NCBI GenBank assembly: GCA_029215795.1
Contig: JARDYH010000002.1
Span: 59,125,001 to 59,189,000, forward strand
Source of the DNA: Anniella stebbinsi
Lineage: Eukaryota > Chordata > Lepidosauria > Squamata > Anniellidae
Reading direction: 5' to 3'
DNA: 64,000 bases
Every line of letters starts with the position of its first letter. Position 1 is the stretch's first letter. Made by a program: the position numbers and the translations under genes. The notes under the pieces are model-generated. The model searched no databases. It was not told the origin of the DNA and was given only the letters and a program-made list of their open reading frames with translations. This document shows positions 9,745 to 21,944 of this stretch, one piece after another.

Positions 9745-10322
9745 AATGCGGAACAATGCCCCTGTTAAAACAGCTCCACTGGCATCCAGTTTGCTTCCGG
9801 GCACAATTCAAAGTGCTGGATATCACCTATAAAGCCTATACGGCTCGGGTCCAGGTTATCTGAAAGACCATATTCTCCCATATGAGCCTGCCCATGCTTT
9901 GAGAGCTTCTGGGGAGGCCCTTCTCTCAGCCCCACCAACATCCCAGGCATGCCTGGTGGGTACGTGAGAGAGGGCCTTCTCCGTGGCTGCTCCAAGGTTC
10001 TAGAACTCCCTTCCTAAGGAAGCCAGACTGGCTCCCTCTGTGTTGCACTTCCGGAGGCAGGCAAAAACTTTTTTATTCTGGCAGGGTTTTTGAAATACGC
10101 TGGACCTATGTTACTGTATGGTTTTGTTTGGTTTTAAAAATTTGTTACTGTTTTTAATTTTTTAAAATGTTTAAATTTTACTGTGGTTTAATTCTATTTT
10201 AACTTTTGTAAGCTTATATTTTTATGTTTTAATTATTCATGTTTTGACTTTGTGAACTGCTTTGAGTCCCAGCCCTGGGAAAAAGGCAGGATATAAATAA
10301 CAACAACAACAACAACAACACG
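9745..10322 (+). mobile_element. LINE 3' end (L2-type) with (AAC)n tail
   Basis: The plus strand reads through diverged coding sequence for the L2-type HWLP-x-FRAQFKVL region (CACTGGCATCCAGTTTGCTT then CGGGCACAATTCAAAGTGCT) and the AFSVAA-like tail near 9,975. A 3' region and CCCTGGGAAAAAGGCAGGAT then (AAC)n end at 10,322. It abuts the minus-strand LINE end at 9,742, giving a tail-outward inverted pair. Confidence 0.7.
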
Positions 10323-10444
10323 TGGGGTAAAGTGATGACGCTACAGTGCAGTCCTCAAAAGTTGGGTTCACCACCAGCCTTAGGATGCACCTGAGATGAA
10401 GAACAGAAGGGTGCCCCAGGAATGCCCGTCTCAGCCCTTTTGGG

Positions 10445-10582
10445 GGCTCACCAAGGCAGGATCTACACTATTGCTTTAAAATGGTTTATAACAGTAGTGA
10501 CAACTGTTGGGGCCCAGGACATGCTCCCTATACCATTTTCAAAGTTTTGAAAGTATCATATCCTGCTTGGTGTAGATCTGGC
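10445..10582. mobile_element. MITE of the GATCTACAC family
   Basis: Left end AGGCAGGATCTACACTATTG and right end GCTTGGTGTAGATCTGGCC are inverted relatives. AACTGTTGGGGCCCAGGACA is central. The family recurs at 21,470-21,600 and 27,028-27,165. Confidence 0.6.
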
Positions 10583-11392
10583 CCAGGTTTCCTCGCAACC
10601 CCTAGCTTGTCTTGCATTTTTGAGGTGAGCTGGGAGCTTTTCCTGAAAGCCAGGAACTTTTGCATCTTTTTTCTCTCTCCTTAAAATCAGTGTTAAAATT
10701 CAGGCTATACTGCAGGGGCCAAACCTCAGGACCATGGCCCAAATCCAGCCCTTCAGAGTTTCCAACATGGCCATACCTTCTCCCCTGGCATCACCCCCTT
10801 TTCCATGAATACTGATCATTGCTGGTTTTCCAGATTTTGCAAACCCCCCTGCCCCATTCTAAAAGCTTGCAATGTCTCCATTAAGGTTTAGTTCCTGGCA
10901 GTAAGAGCTTTAATCTAAAATATGCTGGATTTTTTTTTTTAAATTGCCCCCCTCCTTGCCTTCAGCCCAGTCCAGCCCAGCCCTGGAATGCAGCTCTCAA
11001 AAATTTATCCGAAGCTGAAATCAGCCCTTTTGGCTGAAAGAGTTTCAACAACTTTGCTATACTGAGAGAAAGGTTTAATGCTGGTTGTTTTCTGGTATGT
11101 TTTTTTCTTTGTTTTTTAGTCTTGTTTCTCTATTGCTTTTATTTATTTAATGTAGAACACTGGAAAGATAGCCCTTTGTAATTCGAGGATTTTGTTTTTG
11201 TATTGTAAGTTATCCTGATTCTTTGGTTTAAAGGAAGATTTAAAAAAAAGTCAGTTAATCAATGAAATGCTCCCTGACAGCAAAATCAAAGAGGCTGTGT
11301 AATCAGCCACAAAGGAAAGTGGATGGGAAGAGAAAGGACAGGCAGAAAAGGCATCAGAATTCCCACCCCATTTTGCCTAACCCCTTTTTTAC
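10583..11392. other. Unannotated sequence
   Basis: Contains homopolymer-rich AT tracts and a possible old repeat around 10,720-11,050 (CAAACCTCAGGACCATGGCC). No gene is supported. Confidence 0.4.
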
Positions 11393-11500
11393 TCCAAATA
11401 TTTATTTATTTATTTATTTGTAATATTTATATCCTGCTCCCCATTCAGACTTTTGGAGCAGTGGACAAATAAAATAAGAATAAAAACACATCAAAAGTAC
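11393..11500 (-). repeat. LINE/SINE tail fragment with (TTTA)n
   Basis: An inverted (TTTA)n tail followed by ATATTTATATCCTGCTCCCC is the reverse complement of the common GGGGAGCAGGATATAAATA 3' end seen elsewhere in such repeats. Confidence 0.5.
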
Positions 11501-13780
11501 ATTTTTGAAAGAAATCGGGCCTCCAACTTAGACCAAGGTCATAAAAGAAAGAGTAGAAGAAAATCTCCTTGTCTGATCTTGTTCAATCTCACATACGCAT
11601 GAGTGTTTCCACAGATATCAGTCTCTTATCAGTACCAATTCTTTACAAAAAAGAACCCTCAAAATCCTATAGCCCAGACTCAATAATGTATTCATCAGCA
11701 GTACTGTTCTTTCTTCCAATTTAACTAAAACTGGCCTTTTCATTTCAGTTCTCATGAACATAATTTCTTCTTGATGAGGAACGATGACAGTAGATACAAA
11801 TGACTGCTTGACCATTAAACAAGAGCAAATAATGTTTGCCTTCCCCTCAGAGCTATGGATAACAAAACGTACATGCTCAGTTAGCCATAGAATTGCTTAC
11901 CCCTCCCACCCCGTCCCAAATCCTCAAACGTAATGAGTAAAAGCTATGATAAAAAGTCAGCAAAGCAACAGAGCAGAATGACTTACAGAAATAATTGGGC
12001 AAATACAGACTTAGCTATGGATTGAAAGATTGGTCATTTTAATATACATTTTTAAAGGGACAAGGTGTTTTTTGTATTGTTGTTGAGTGTGTATGTGTGA
12101 AAGTGGAATCACATCTAAACTACCTACCCATTTAGCCATAGCAATCACTACATCTTGAGACTTTAGAGATAAAAGGGTGGTGTGAAATTTTCTGATGGGC
12201 ACCTCCAGGAACATCTCACATTGGTATAGAAAAAGTCCAAAGACTGGAAAGAGCCAGCTAACAAGGCACATAGGATGTTACAGCCAAGGTGTGCAAAATC
12301 ATTATATGGTTCCCTACAGTAATAAAATAATCCACAAATTGGTCCACAGTTGCTTTTCAATGGTTCTGAATTGAAATTAATCATACCCAGTCCCAAGTCT
12401 ACCTGTCTACTCACAGGTTCTGGAATAATAATTCTTGTCATCCATGGGTTGGATGCAGGATGTCCCTTCCACAAGAAGAAGAGCTCCTTGCATGGAAGGT
12501 ATCTCTATCTGATTTTGGGGGATCCCCCTCCCACCCACACCACAGCTCACCCCAATCACTAGGGTCTGTTGGAGGGCCTGCTGTGGGAAGGAGGGGGCAG
12601 GGAAGTCCTCTTCCAACAGTGCAGTTGATCCAACGTAAATCTGTTAATGGGTTTGCTTTTGCTTCAGGTAGTTAAATACCATTGGCCATGATGCTAGAAA
12701 CATGAATGACAAAGAAGATAGGATGAAGGTAGATCTACTCTAGGGCTGTTTACAAGAGCGCTCTCTATGTGCATCCATATACATGTGGAGGGGCCTTGTT
12801 TTAAGTGTGATAGAAAGTGGTTTCAACATGTTATTTGCCTGAAAACAAATGCTTTAGTATGCCGCACGAGTGTATTCAGACCATTCTCAACACATTTAAA
12901 TGTTGACCACTGTCATCTTCACCTATAGTGGGAGAAAATGCTTGGCTGCCCAAAGTTACGTATGATGCTGACAAAGGACTACTAAGGCAAGTGAGTGAGA
13001 TTTTATTTTAGGCAGAAGAAAACACTCTTTGGACTCCTTTTGCTGCTGATAATGACACTCACCATTCCATTTTCTGTAGTGAACCTACTGAGATCAAGCC
13101 TGCCTCAGTTTTTTGTAGTTCCTCAAGACGCAGCTATTTAAACCCCAATCAAGGACCCTAAAGTCAAGACAATGGTGCTAAACTGAGGTGTGTCATGATG
13201 AACTGTTGCACAATGCCTGCAGTTTCACTGATGACAAGTAACACACTCCCCAACCCAAACAAGGGATGTCAGAGGCATCTATAATGGAATCAAAGGAGTT
13301 CAGATTTCTACTTTATGTATCATCAGAAAAGAGGAAATGCATCACCAAAGGGGCGGGGAGAGGAAACAAGTTTGCAGAACATTTGCTTGTGCTAATTTAT
13401 TGGTATAGAACGAATTACTACAATTTAAGAAGAATTACAGTACACCTCACCATTGTGGAGAAGACTGTGAGGAGACTACTTCAAGGCCCCTGCAGCTCTC
13501 CCTTCTTTTGGTTCTTGATCTTCAAACTGGACTTGGACTGGACATCCCTTCATTCAAAGGATGCCTTTAAATAGAGGACAATCTTCTGTAAAGCAGAACA
13601 CGTGGCTAACCTATATATCAATGAATATGTGTCAAAACAATGTTATAATAGACAATAGTCCATTTGTTTTCAAACTCAGTTCCAGGCATCTCTAGTATTC
13701 TCCAGTGAGAACACTGGTGGACAAGCTGCTCCTCCATCAATATTCAACCTCAGTGGAGCATCACTGGGGACACTCTAAGG
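11501..13780. other. Unannotated sequence, no gene supported
   Basis: Several reading frames of 65-103 codons occur but none has a recognisable domain or exon structure. I see no repeat that I can name in this stretch. Confidence 0.4.
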
Positions 13781-13915
13781 CAACCTTCCCCAATCTGGTG
13801 CCTTCCAGATGTTTTGCACTTCAACTCTTGCCATCCCCAGTCACATGGCCAATGGTCAGGAATGCTGAAAGTTGTAGTCCAAAACATCTGGAGGGCACCA
13901 GGCTGGGGAAGGCAG
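13781..13915. mobile_element. hAT-like MITE with 8-bp TSD
   Basis: The ends AACCTTCCCCAATCTGGTGC and its inverted partner (GCACCAGGCTGGGGAAGGCAG) form a long terminal inverted repeat. CCAGATGTTTTG and CAAAACATCTGG lie just inside. Flanking octamers CTCTAAGG (13,773-13,780) and TTCTAAGG (13,916-13,923) match at 7 of 8 bases, as expected for an aged hAT-type duplication. Confidence 0.75.
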
Positions 13916-14012
13916 TTCTAAGGTGTATAAGGCATGTTTCGTGCCAGACAACTGCTAGGCCCAAAAGGTCTCTCTGGCACAAACCATGAATTGACTGTGC
14001 CTTAAAACATGG

Positions 14013-15312
14013 CCCAGAGAACCACGACACATATCCTAGAGCACGAGTGGACAACGTGTGTGTTGGGCGTCAGGTGCTTCGTAGACAATTCACAGGGCTG
14101 GCCCTGTGAATTGTAGACTGAAGACTTGGCAATTTGTCATGAGAAAATGTATCTCTGCTTCTCTGGTATGTGCTTATCTCAAATGGTAGGCCGAAGGCCT
14201 TGAACGTTCTCTGGGAATTAAACTATGCTTTGCAAAGGTGGGGGCTATCTTCCTCACACTGTGGCGTCATCAGAAGAGGTTGAACCGTGCCGCCCTGTTG
14301 GCACGTGAGTTTAGATTACAGGCCTGAAGCCCTGTCTATCAAAGTAGCTTAGAATTTGCCCAGCCTCCACACTATATTGCCTTTGTCCTGAGAGTAATTC
14401 CGTTGCTAGGAATTATCTCGTCTATCCTCTTGCTGCTCTGCTACTGCTGTGAGTTACTATTCTGATTTAGAATTGTGAGATGCACTCTATACATGTTCTG
14501 TTGATGTTTGGACTTATTACTTCTAAAGAACTCTGCCATGAGAAGTGCACTGTGGCTTTTCATAGATTTGGACTTGAGATTACTGTTCTGGATTCGTGTT
14601 CTATAGCTTGCTGTCTCCCTCCATGGAGCCAAAGTTACGGGCAGAGGGAGGCAGAAGCTGATCGTTGCTGTTCTGAAACTCATGTGTGTGTGAGACCTGT
14701 GAGAGGACCTTCCTCAGAGCTAAAGCTACGTGAATTGGGAAGGCTCCCTAGGTCGAAGAGGTTCATTTCCTGGCTTCTGGCTTCCGTGGTCAGCTCAGCG
14801 TTCCCTGACAGGCTGAGTGAAGATTTAGTTGCCAGTTGACCGTTATACTACTGTTAGGAGGCCTAATCCTAGAGTCTCTCTATGTTCCAGAGGATTCCAG
14901 TGCAGCGTGGCCGCTCCTGCCCTCTAAGGACTAGAGTTAATCTCTAAATGTCAGTCCCTGAGTGAGTGCTGTTCTCATTAAGCCGTTCTACCTGAAAGCT
15001 GTGTGGTCCGTCTTCAGCTTCAAGTGTGTGTTTGCAGAAATGAAACCGTTATGCTTTGAATCTCCGTGTGATTACAATAAAAGAAATCTCACTGTTATTG
15101 TTGTGTATCAGTGTACCTGAAGTCGTGAGCAAGAACTTTAGAGAGTTAGCCAGAGTCACGACAGTGTGGCCCTCCAGATGTTTTGACCTACAACTCTCAT
15201 CATCCCTCACCATTAGCTATGCTGACGGGCTGATGGGAATTGTAGGTCAAAACATCTGGAGAGCCACACATTGTCCACTCCTGCTCTAAGATATGTGCCG
15301 TGGTTCTCTGGG
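14013..15312. mobile_element. MITE with 46-bp inverted ends, split by a solo LTR
   Basis: CCCAGAGAACCACGACACAT at 14,013 continues through CTAGAGCACGAGTGGACAAC. It is mirrored at 15,271-15,312 (GTCCACTCCTGCTCTAAGAT ... GGTTCTCTGGG). Inside the right part, CCAGATGTTTTGACCTACAA and TTGTAGGTCAAAACATCTGG are inverted. The LTR at 14,061-15,163 interrupts the left arm right after GTGTG, and the MITE resumes with GTGTGGCCC. The outer limits are those of visible inverted homology. No clean duplication was found outside. Confidence 0.6.
14061..15163 (+). mobile_element. Solo LTR, 1.1 kb, with 5-bp TSD
   Basis: It begins TGTTGGGCGTC and ends GAGTCACGACA, so it has TG...CA ends. It is flanked by exact GTGTG copies at 14,056-14,060 and 15,164-15,168. 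AATAAA at about 15,076 lies 3' of a GTGTGGTCCGTCTTCAG-like stretch, as in the R-U5 part of an LTR. No internal retroviral genes or second LTR are present, so this is a solo LTR left by recombination. The 119-codon frame at 14,480-14,839 lies inside it and looks incidental. Family (ERV or Ty3) not determined. Confidence 0.7.
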
Positions 15313-15479
15313 AAACCCACAGAAGTTATGCAGCAGATGGGAAATTGTGGAAAGTGTTCCCTGATAGTGGGAAGATTGAACGCCACAGCTAAAATTGAAT
15401 TTAGCTCAGCGTGTTTCATGCTCAGCCTGGTTTTCTTTCTTCCTTTTTTTTAAAAAAAAGAGAAAGAAAATGATCTAAA

Positions 15480-15725
15480 TATAAGCTCATTTAGACAAGC
15501 ATCTCTTGTGCAGATGCTTCTAATTGCCAAGCTGGCTGTAGATTCCACCAGCATCTAATTAGCTGTTTAGCACTTTTTACATGCAAGAGAATGTAATGTT
15601 CAAGCAGATCAGTTGTTAGCACTAAACAGCTAATTATCCAGTTCTGGGGAAGGCATAGAGGAGTATAACGCAAACAGCTGATTAACACAAGAAAACTGAT
15701 TATTGCTAAACAACTGTTTATTGCA
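15480..15725. promoter_or_regulatory. Candidate conserved non-coding element with homeodomain-like sites
   Basis: TAATTAGCTGTTTA (15,556-15,569) and its exact reverse complement TAAACAGCTAATTA (15,623-15,636) are 53 bp apart. Further GATTAA, TGATTATTG and AACAACTGTTTATT words follow. TAATTA is a homeodomain core motif. No repeat family matches. Regulatory function is inference; only cross-species conservation could support it. Confidence 0.3.
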
Positions 15726-17934
15726 TATCCTCTCCAATCTGGCTACTGCTCTTTTACAGGCATCTTCCACTATCCCTGAGGTATCTGGGCAAATGAGATT
15801 GCACTGTGTTTCATGTCTTCTCAGTAGGCGTCGGGTTAAGGCACCGATCTACTGAGTTTCTCTGCAGTACTAAGAAAACGTTTATACTGGAGAATTATCA
15901 CAGCTTTCCCTTTTTATCACCTCTTCCTAAAATGAATAGAATACAGTTCACTGAATATCCCTGAAATTGCCTGGGTCTGAGTAAGATACCGCTTCGCTAT
16001 GGGATAATGTAGCATTTCCTTTCAGGCAAAGAGGCAAATGGCAGGGCAATAGTGGCAAGTTTAGTCTAGGTTATGAACTAACAAATCTCTCTCCAGAACT
16101 GGAGGAATGCAAGGTTAATCCTATAAATGGAGCCCATTTTGTTTCATGGAAGGCATATCAGTGAATAACGAGGAATACAGGACATTGTCCTAAGACATGT
16201 TTGTATATGAATCCCATAAAGGGAAAGAATAAGATAAAACAGCGGGGCTGGGGGGCAGATAGCAAGAAAATACTGTGAGTCGTATTTGTATCAAATGATA
16301 AAGGGAAAAGGGGTCCTAATTGAAGCAATTCCTAATGATAATAAATCCCTGCAGCTCTCTTCACAGTACTGAGTTGGCACCACCTCCATCAGAAACCCCA
16401 TAGTTTTCCTCTCCTGCCGTGGCATCCGGTAATGCTGAGGAGGGAGTGTGGGGTTTTCAATGGCCATCTGGGTACCAGAGCTGCCCCCCTCACCCAGTTC
16501 CTGGTGGAAGGCAACCAATCACTGCCCCTGGATTGGCCCCAGATTAGCCCCTGTAGGGACATCAGACAACAGAAGACTTGTACTGACCTCTCTCCCATTT
16601 AAAAAGTCTGGGTAACTCCCCAACTTTTTCACTGTGCAGCTTCGCAGGAAAGCCCTGCAGTGGCTGTGAAGCTGCAGCTGTGTCATATAACTAATGCAGC
16701 ATAGATCCACAGCCACCACGGAGCTTTCCCCACATATAGACAGTCTCCTGCTTCTTCCATTCTTCATTTGTCCATGGTGGCAAATGACTGGGACCCTACC
16801 ATGCTGTGTGCACGTCTGAGCGAGCTGGGGCAGGGAGAAGAAATGAATCCCTGTGAACTCTGTGCATATAGTTGCATTAATGTATTATGCATCACGGAAC
16901 TGTGGGTTGAACAACAGAGTTCTAGTTCTTGGAATGAGAAAACCAGGCCTAGCTCAGGTCTTCATCCCTCAAGTCCCTGGTATAGCCCGGCCTGGAGAGT
17001 ACAGTGGCCATTGGTCCTATCTCGCATAGGAGAGTGTGTCAAAGGGCAGTCCTCTATTTGAAAGTGTCCTTTGTTTGAAGGGCTGTCCAGAAAAGAGAAC
17101 AAGCACCTTGAAGTTGCTGGTCAACAGTTAGCACCTGGACAGCAGACTGAGCATACAGCTCACCTGCTCACAGTCTTCCCACACTATAATGGGATCTATT
17201 GCATGTCTATTTAAATTTATAGCAATCCTTTCTAAATGTGCAATTATTCATATTGAATGGGATGCATTCAGCCTCCCAGGGATGCAAAGGCTTGTTCTGT
17301 CCGCAGGAGGCTTCTACTCCAGTAAGACTTTCTGTTCCAGCCAGGGGAAGAGGGGGTGATATTTTATTTTATTTTTATTCATACCCCCTTCGTGTGTGTG
17401 TGTGTGGAGGAGGAGGTCTCACTTGGGGCAGTAGGGGGAGGGTGAAGATTGCATCCCTCCACCTTTCTGCTTGTAGAAGCATTCAGAGTGGAACTCAGCT
17501 GACCCCACTGGTGGACTAAAAGCCTAGATCCTGTCCTGTCTAGCTTGGCTCAAAGATCCTAGGGGAGCTGATTTGAACTGAAGTAGCTGCATTTCTTGTG
17601 CAAGGCAGAGTTAAGTCTGATTTTGCAGAGTCGAGTCAAAAGAAGCAGAGTCAAGTCTGGCTAAGCAAGATGGCAATGCAAAATTAGACCAGGCTGGTAT
17701 GGGCTGGACTTTACTCAAGGAGAGTTGTTGTCTAAGCAACAAATAGAGGGCTTCTGAAGGCTGGGATGTCTGAACCTGCTGTTAACTCTGCCTTCTCTGA
17801 GGAGCTATCTACTTCTTAAAGGGCCACTTTCTGATTCTGCAGCCACTGACTCCTATAGTCTGCTAAAGCCTTGTCCTCTGGAAGCCTCCTCCCTCTCTGA
17901 GTCCTCCTATGAGCCAAAGAACATGACAGATCCA
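15726..17934. other. Unannotated sequence
   Basis: A GC-richer patch at 16,380-16,700 may be an old repeat (GATTGGTTGCCTTCCACC read on the minus strand). A (GT)n-like run sits near 17,390. No exon with credible splice sites was found. Confidence 0.35.
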
Positions 17935-18117
17935 ACCCATTATTTCTAAATTTGTGCCTATATGTATATTGTTTCTTTTTCTTTAATTCTATACTGTAGT
18001 TTTAAAGTTTTATGTTATGTTTTAGCATGCTGTATTTTATGGTTTTAATTGTTGTGAGCCATCCAGAGAGCTTTAGCTACTGGGCAATATAGAAATGTAA
18101 TAAATAAATAATTAAAT
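17935..18117 (+). mobile_element. LINE 3' tail (CR1/L2-type)
   Basis: T-rich 3' region followed by CCAGAGAGCTTTAGCTACTG, GGCAATATAGAAATGTAATA and an AAATAAATAA tail. This is the same 3' end seen at 9,250, 25,786 and 63,465. Confidence 0.65.
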
Positions 18118-20127
18118 TAACATATGGAAAACTTATGCAAACCAGTGTTCTCTTTTGTTCTCTCTCTTTTTTTTCTTTTTTTTGGTGATGCACTTTCTCT
18201 TTTTTGGCACTGAGTAAGTGGCCACCCTATTGGAGATCAACAGGCCATCCCTCACACAGACAGACATTCAGATGGCTTAAGCAAGTGTTCCAAGCTAGAG
18301 ATGCAGGAAGCCAGAAGCGCTTTTTTTTTCAAAGTGCAAAAGTTAAAGATAGTTGGGTCGAAAGGGAGTTAAATCAAGGACACATTTAACCTTTTTAAGA
18401 AAGTTTTTTTCATACTTTGAATAGTCACCCTATTTAGTCTAGCATACATTCTTTACTCATTCAAATGTGTCTGGCAGTCTTAATATTTTAGCTGAAATAT
18501 GGCTTTTCTACTAAAAATTATCCTTCATCATCAGGCTCTGACTTTTTAAAAAATTAACTGAACAATCTGCACATTTGCAAAAATGTTCCTATTTCCATTT
18601 CTGTTCATTTCTGTCATTAAATGACAACCACTCCCATTTCAAATCCATGATATATTCTATGAAAAATTAAATCACATAAGCATTTGGGTGCTCGTGAATA
18701 AGAAAAGATTCTGCTTCCTTGCTCCTATTTAGTGATCTCCCTCCATATGTTGGCATTTTATAAAGCCATTACATGTTCTCACTCTATCCAGTATATAAAT
18801 GTCATTATATATGTGTAAAATAAGAGGAGATGTGTCTGCACTGATAAATAGAAAGGATTTCAGGATATTAACTGCAAACATCTGGCTAGGCATATGCCGA
18901 GGTGCAGTAAGAAGTGTGACTGACAGTGATCAGTTATCTTGATACTGGGAGTTGGGTCTATCTTCCTTGGCCATAAAACAACGGAGTTGCATCAGCTATA
19001 CTGTATATTTAAAGGATCTTCAAAGTCTTGTGGCTCTGTTAAAATATGAGCCCGGTGGTGTAGTGGAACCAGGGCTCACAGGGTCAAAGTCCAGAACATT
19101 TCAATTAGCAGGGTCAATTACATTATCCGCTACCCCCCCCCCCCAGATTTCCCTACTTCTGCTGAGCTTAGCTGCAATCCTCATAGTAGCTGGGGGAAAA
19201 TGGATTCTCTCAGTAACAATATGTTGCTGTGATCTATCCCAAGCACCCATACATAAAATACACAATTATAGATATTGATCAACACAGCTGCGTACATACA
19301 TTTTAAGGGGCATGGCTATGGGGACTGTCATGATAAGCACTTGCATTTCAAAATTTGCCACTTCACCACTGCCTGAGCCTGAGTGAAATCCATGTGACTT
19401 TCACCACCTGACCAGTAGGAGTAATATACACCCTCACCAAAACCTATTCAACCTACTTCACTGTTCATGTTTAATCACTGATAAATATGAAGTACACTGA
19501 CAAACACATGGCAGTTAATAAATAAATAGGATGCTAGCCTGAACTTTGGGGCACAGCTTTTTTCACACACATGAACCAAAAAAACAGTGTGGGCCAGGGA
19601 GAAAGAAAAGAGGGGAGGAAATGGGTGGGCCACTCCCTACCTCCTATTGAGTTGAAAATGTCCCTCCACTTCATGGGCTCATGCAGAGGCCATGAAAGGG
19701 GGGGCATTTTTAGAGTTTTCTCAGGAGAATGAACAAATAAGCAAAACTTCTGGGGTGCTATGCTCCTCCACTCCCTTTGCAGCCCCTGATCTTTTTCTAA
19801 ATATAGTTTAGCACCGCCACAAGTGGATAAGGGCCTGCAGTTAGGCTAGCAGGTGGGCTATGTTTCCCCACAGTGCCTTACATAATGTCAGGATGTAGCA
19901 TCAATCCAGAAGCCCTGCTGGAAAATGGGTGGCAGATTCCCCTGACCAAAAAAAGCTACTGCTGCAAGTGCCTTGTGCCCAGGTAAGTCTTCCCCACCTC
20001 CAGTTTGAGTTTTGTTTCTTACACCCCTGAAGAAATCACTGAAAATGTTCCTCATGTTTGCGGCCTGTGAGACCATTTTCAACTCAGCACTGAAAACAGG
20101 AGGTCTTGGGGATTCCTACACCAAGGT
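18118..20127. other. Unannotated sequence
   Basis: Contains a C-homopolymer at 19,134-19,143 and T-rich runs at 18,165-18,183. No gene or nameable repeat is supported. Confidence 0.35.
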
Positions 20128-20340
20128 TGTGTCTACACCATGCATATATCCCAGGGTCATCTCTAGGTCATCTCTGTGCATCCAGATGATGCACAGGGGA
20201 ACTCGGGATCAACCTGGGACAACCAAAGACTTTCCCCGGGATAACTGCAACTGCGGATTTCCCGGGTTTTCCACTTTCCCGGGAGAATCCCAAGGACCAC
20301 GGTCGGTGTGGCGTGGGCTCCCAGGTCCTCAAACGGGCAC
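20128..20340. repeat. Interspersed repeat (TCTACACC...CCCAGGGTCATC family)
   Basis: GTGTCTACACCATGCATATA, then CCCAGGGTCATCTCTAGGTC, TGCATCCAGATGATGCACAG and several CCCGGG words. A shorter copy lies at 60,905-61,060. CpG-rich, non-coding, family not named. Confidence 0.5.
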
Positions 20341-20754
20341 AGAGCTGCGCAGGGTGGCTCTGTGCCCATAGGGGTGAGGGCAGCATTTTTGCCATCCCTT
20401 AGATGGCGATACCAAGTTCCCATTTTTTTTAAAAAAAAATGACCATTGCGCAGGATCTAGGCTCTCCTTTAAGAAAAAAAAGGTGCATCAGAATGTCCCT
20501 GTTGGCTTCTGGGAAAATGCGCTGGCATATGGACACTGGAGGAGGATCGTGGATTCCAGAAAACCCAAAATTCTCCCCTCCATCTATCCTGGAAGGCTCA
20601 TAGGTTTAGATGAGCCCCAAGAAAAGCATGAGATTTTAACCTGTACCTTGTTTTGAATGTTGAGAAGTGCAGGCAATCTAGGTTGCATTGCATGTAATGT
20701 TGCAAAAGATTGTTTAGGAAACGTTACTCCACTTTTCTCAGAGTCGAAACAGCT

Positions 20755-21135
20755 AGGGATGTGCGTGCAAACAAAATTTGAGTTCGTAGGCATTCTACAA
20801 ATTCCACGTTGAAGCCTGTTCTGTCCCATGCCTGCATCAGATTGTCAGCTTTGGTGTTTTCTTTTTACATGAAAATTATTTTGCATTTCATGTGTATTTT
20901 CCAAATGTAGGCACCAATCGTACACATCTTTGAAATGTATAGATTCTTATCCCACTAATTAAATCATATTTGTGTGCATTTTTCCAATGCACAAAAATAT
21001 GCACAATTGTTTTGGTCTGCAAATCACATTGTAAGCTTGGAAATGTACAGACTTTGTCCACAAATTGCATTTGAGCATGTTTATTCTGGAGGATGTCAAC
21101 TGGGCATATCCTGGTCAAAAATGAACTGAAATGAA
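20755..21135. repeat. hAT-like terminus and AT-rich MITE body
   Basis: Starts TAGGGATGTGCGTGCAAAC, sharing TAGGGATGTGC with the foldback element. Continues with AATTTGAG and ATGCACAAAAATATGCACAA words similar to the bodies at 22,860-23,058 and 60,307-60,740. No target-site duplication found. Confidence 0.45.
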
Positions 21136-21469
21136 TATCTCATATAGGGTCAATTACATTATCTGCTACCCCCATCCACCCACTGAAATGAATATCTCAT
21201 ACATCGCTAAAAAGTGAGTATAATAAATAATGCTGCACAATGAAAATGAAGGAAATAAGGCATTTCTAGTATAAATAAATGGATAGTTTTGAATTGCTTC
21301 AATTTTCTTCTGCTTGTTGCATGGTGCAGTTCATTTCTTCTTTCCAGGCACCACTGCCAGATTCATTTTATTATTACATATATATTTATATCCAGCCTTT
21401 TTTCCTCTTGCATGGAACTCAAGGCAGCTAAGTTCATTTATTTATTTATTTGAATGTTTCCAGAGACTG

Positions 21470-21605
21470 GGGCCTAATCCACAAGCAGGATATAGCACTA
21501 TGAAAGTGGTATGAAAGCAGTATATAAAATTGGCAGGAGCCACACCAAGCAGGATATAGGGCTATGAAAGCAGTATATGGTATGAGCTCCATCACACCAG
21601 CGGTT
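21470..21605. mobile_element. MITE of the GATCTACAC family, rearranged
   Basis: AAGCAGGATATAGCACTATG and CAAGCAGGATATAGGGCTAT repeat about 70 bp apart, with CTATGAAAGCAGTATAT after each. It is a diverged, partly duplicated copy of the family at 10,445 and 27,028. Confidence 0.5.
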
Positions 21606-21944
21606 TAACATACTCTTGCCATGCCTGGCATCTGGTTTTGCAGCGTGGGACTCACATGACGTCGTCCCTGTCCTGCACCTATTTTGCCTCTTTTCCTCTG
21701 TTTTGCATATTATTTTGGTGTGAGGAATGTCTGGATTATTTTCCCCAAGCGACTTTAATGCGCCCTTAAGCCTCCATCTAGTGCTGTTCCCTCGCTTTTT
21801 CCATTGTTGGGGGGGGGGGTGCTTTGAATGGATTCTTGCTGACGAAAGGCGAGGACGGGGTGCTTCTCTTCCTCCACCACTCCTCGGTGTCGAACATTCG
21901 AATGAATTGGCTTTTTTACTGCTCCATCCCCACTCTCCTTGCCT

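Noticed and set aside
14480..14839. 119-codon ORF with cysteine-rich peptide
   Set aside because: It lies wholly inside the solo LTR at 14,061-15,163, which is not expected to encode protein.
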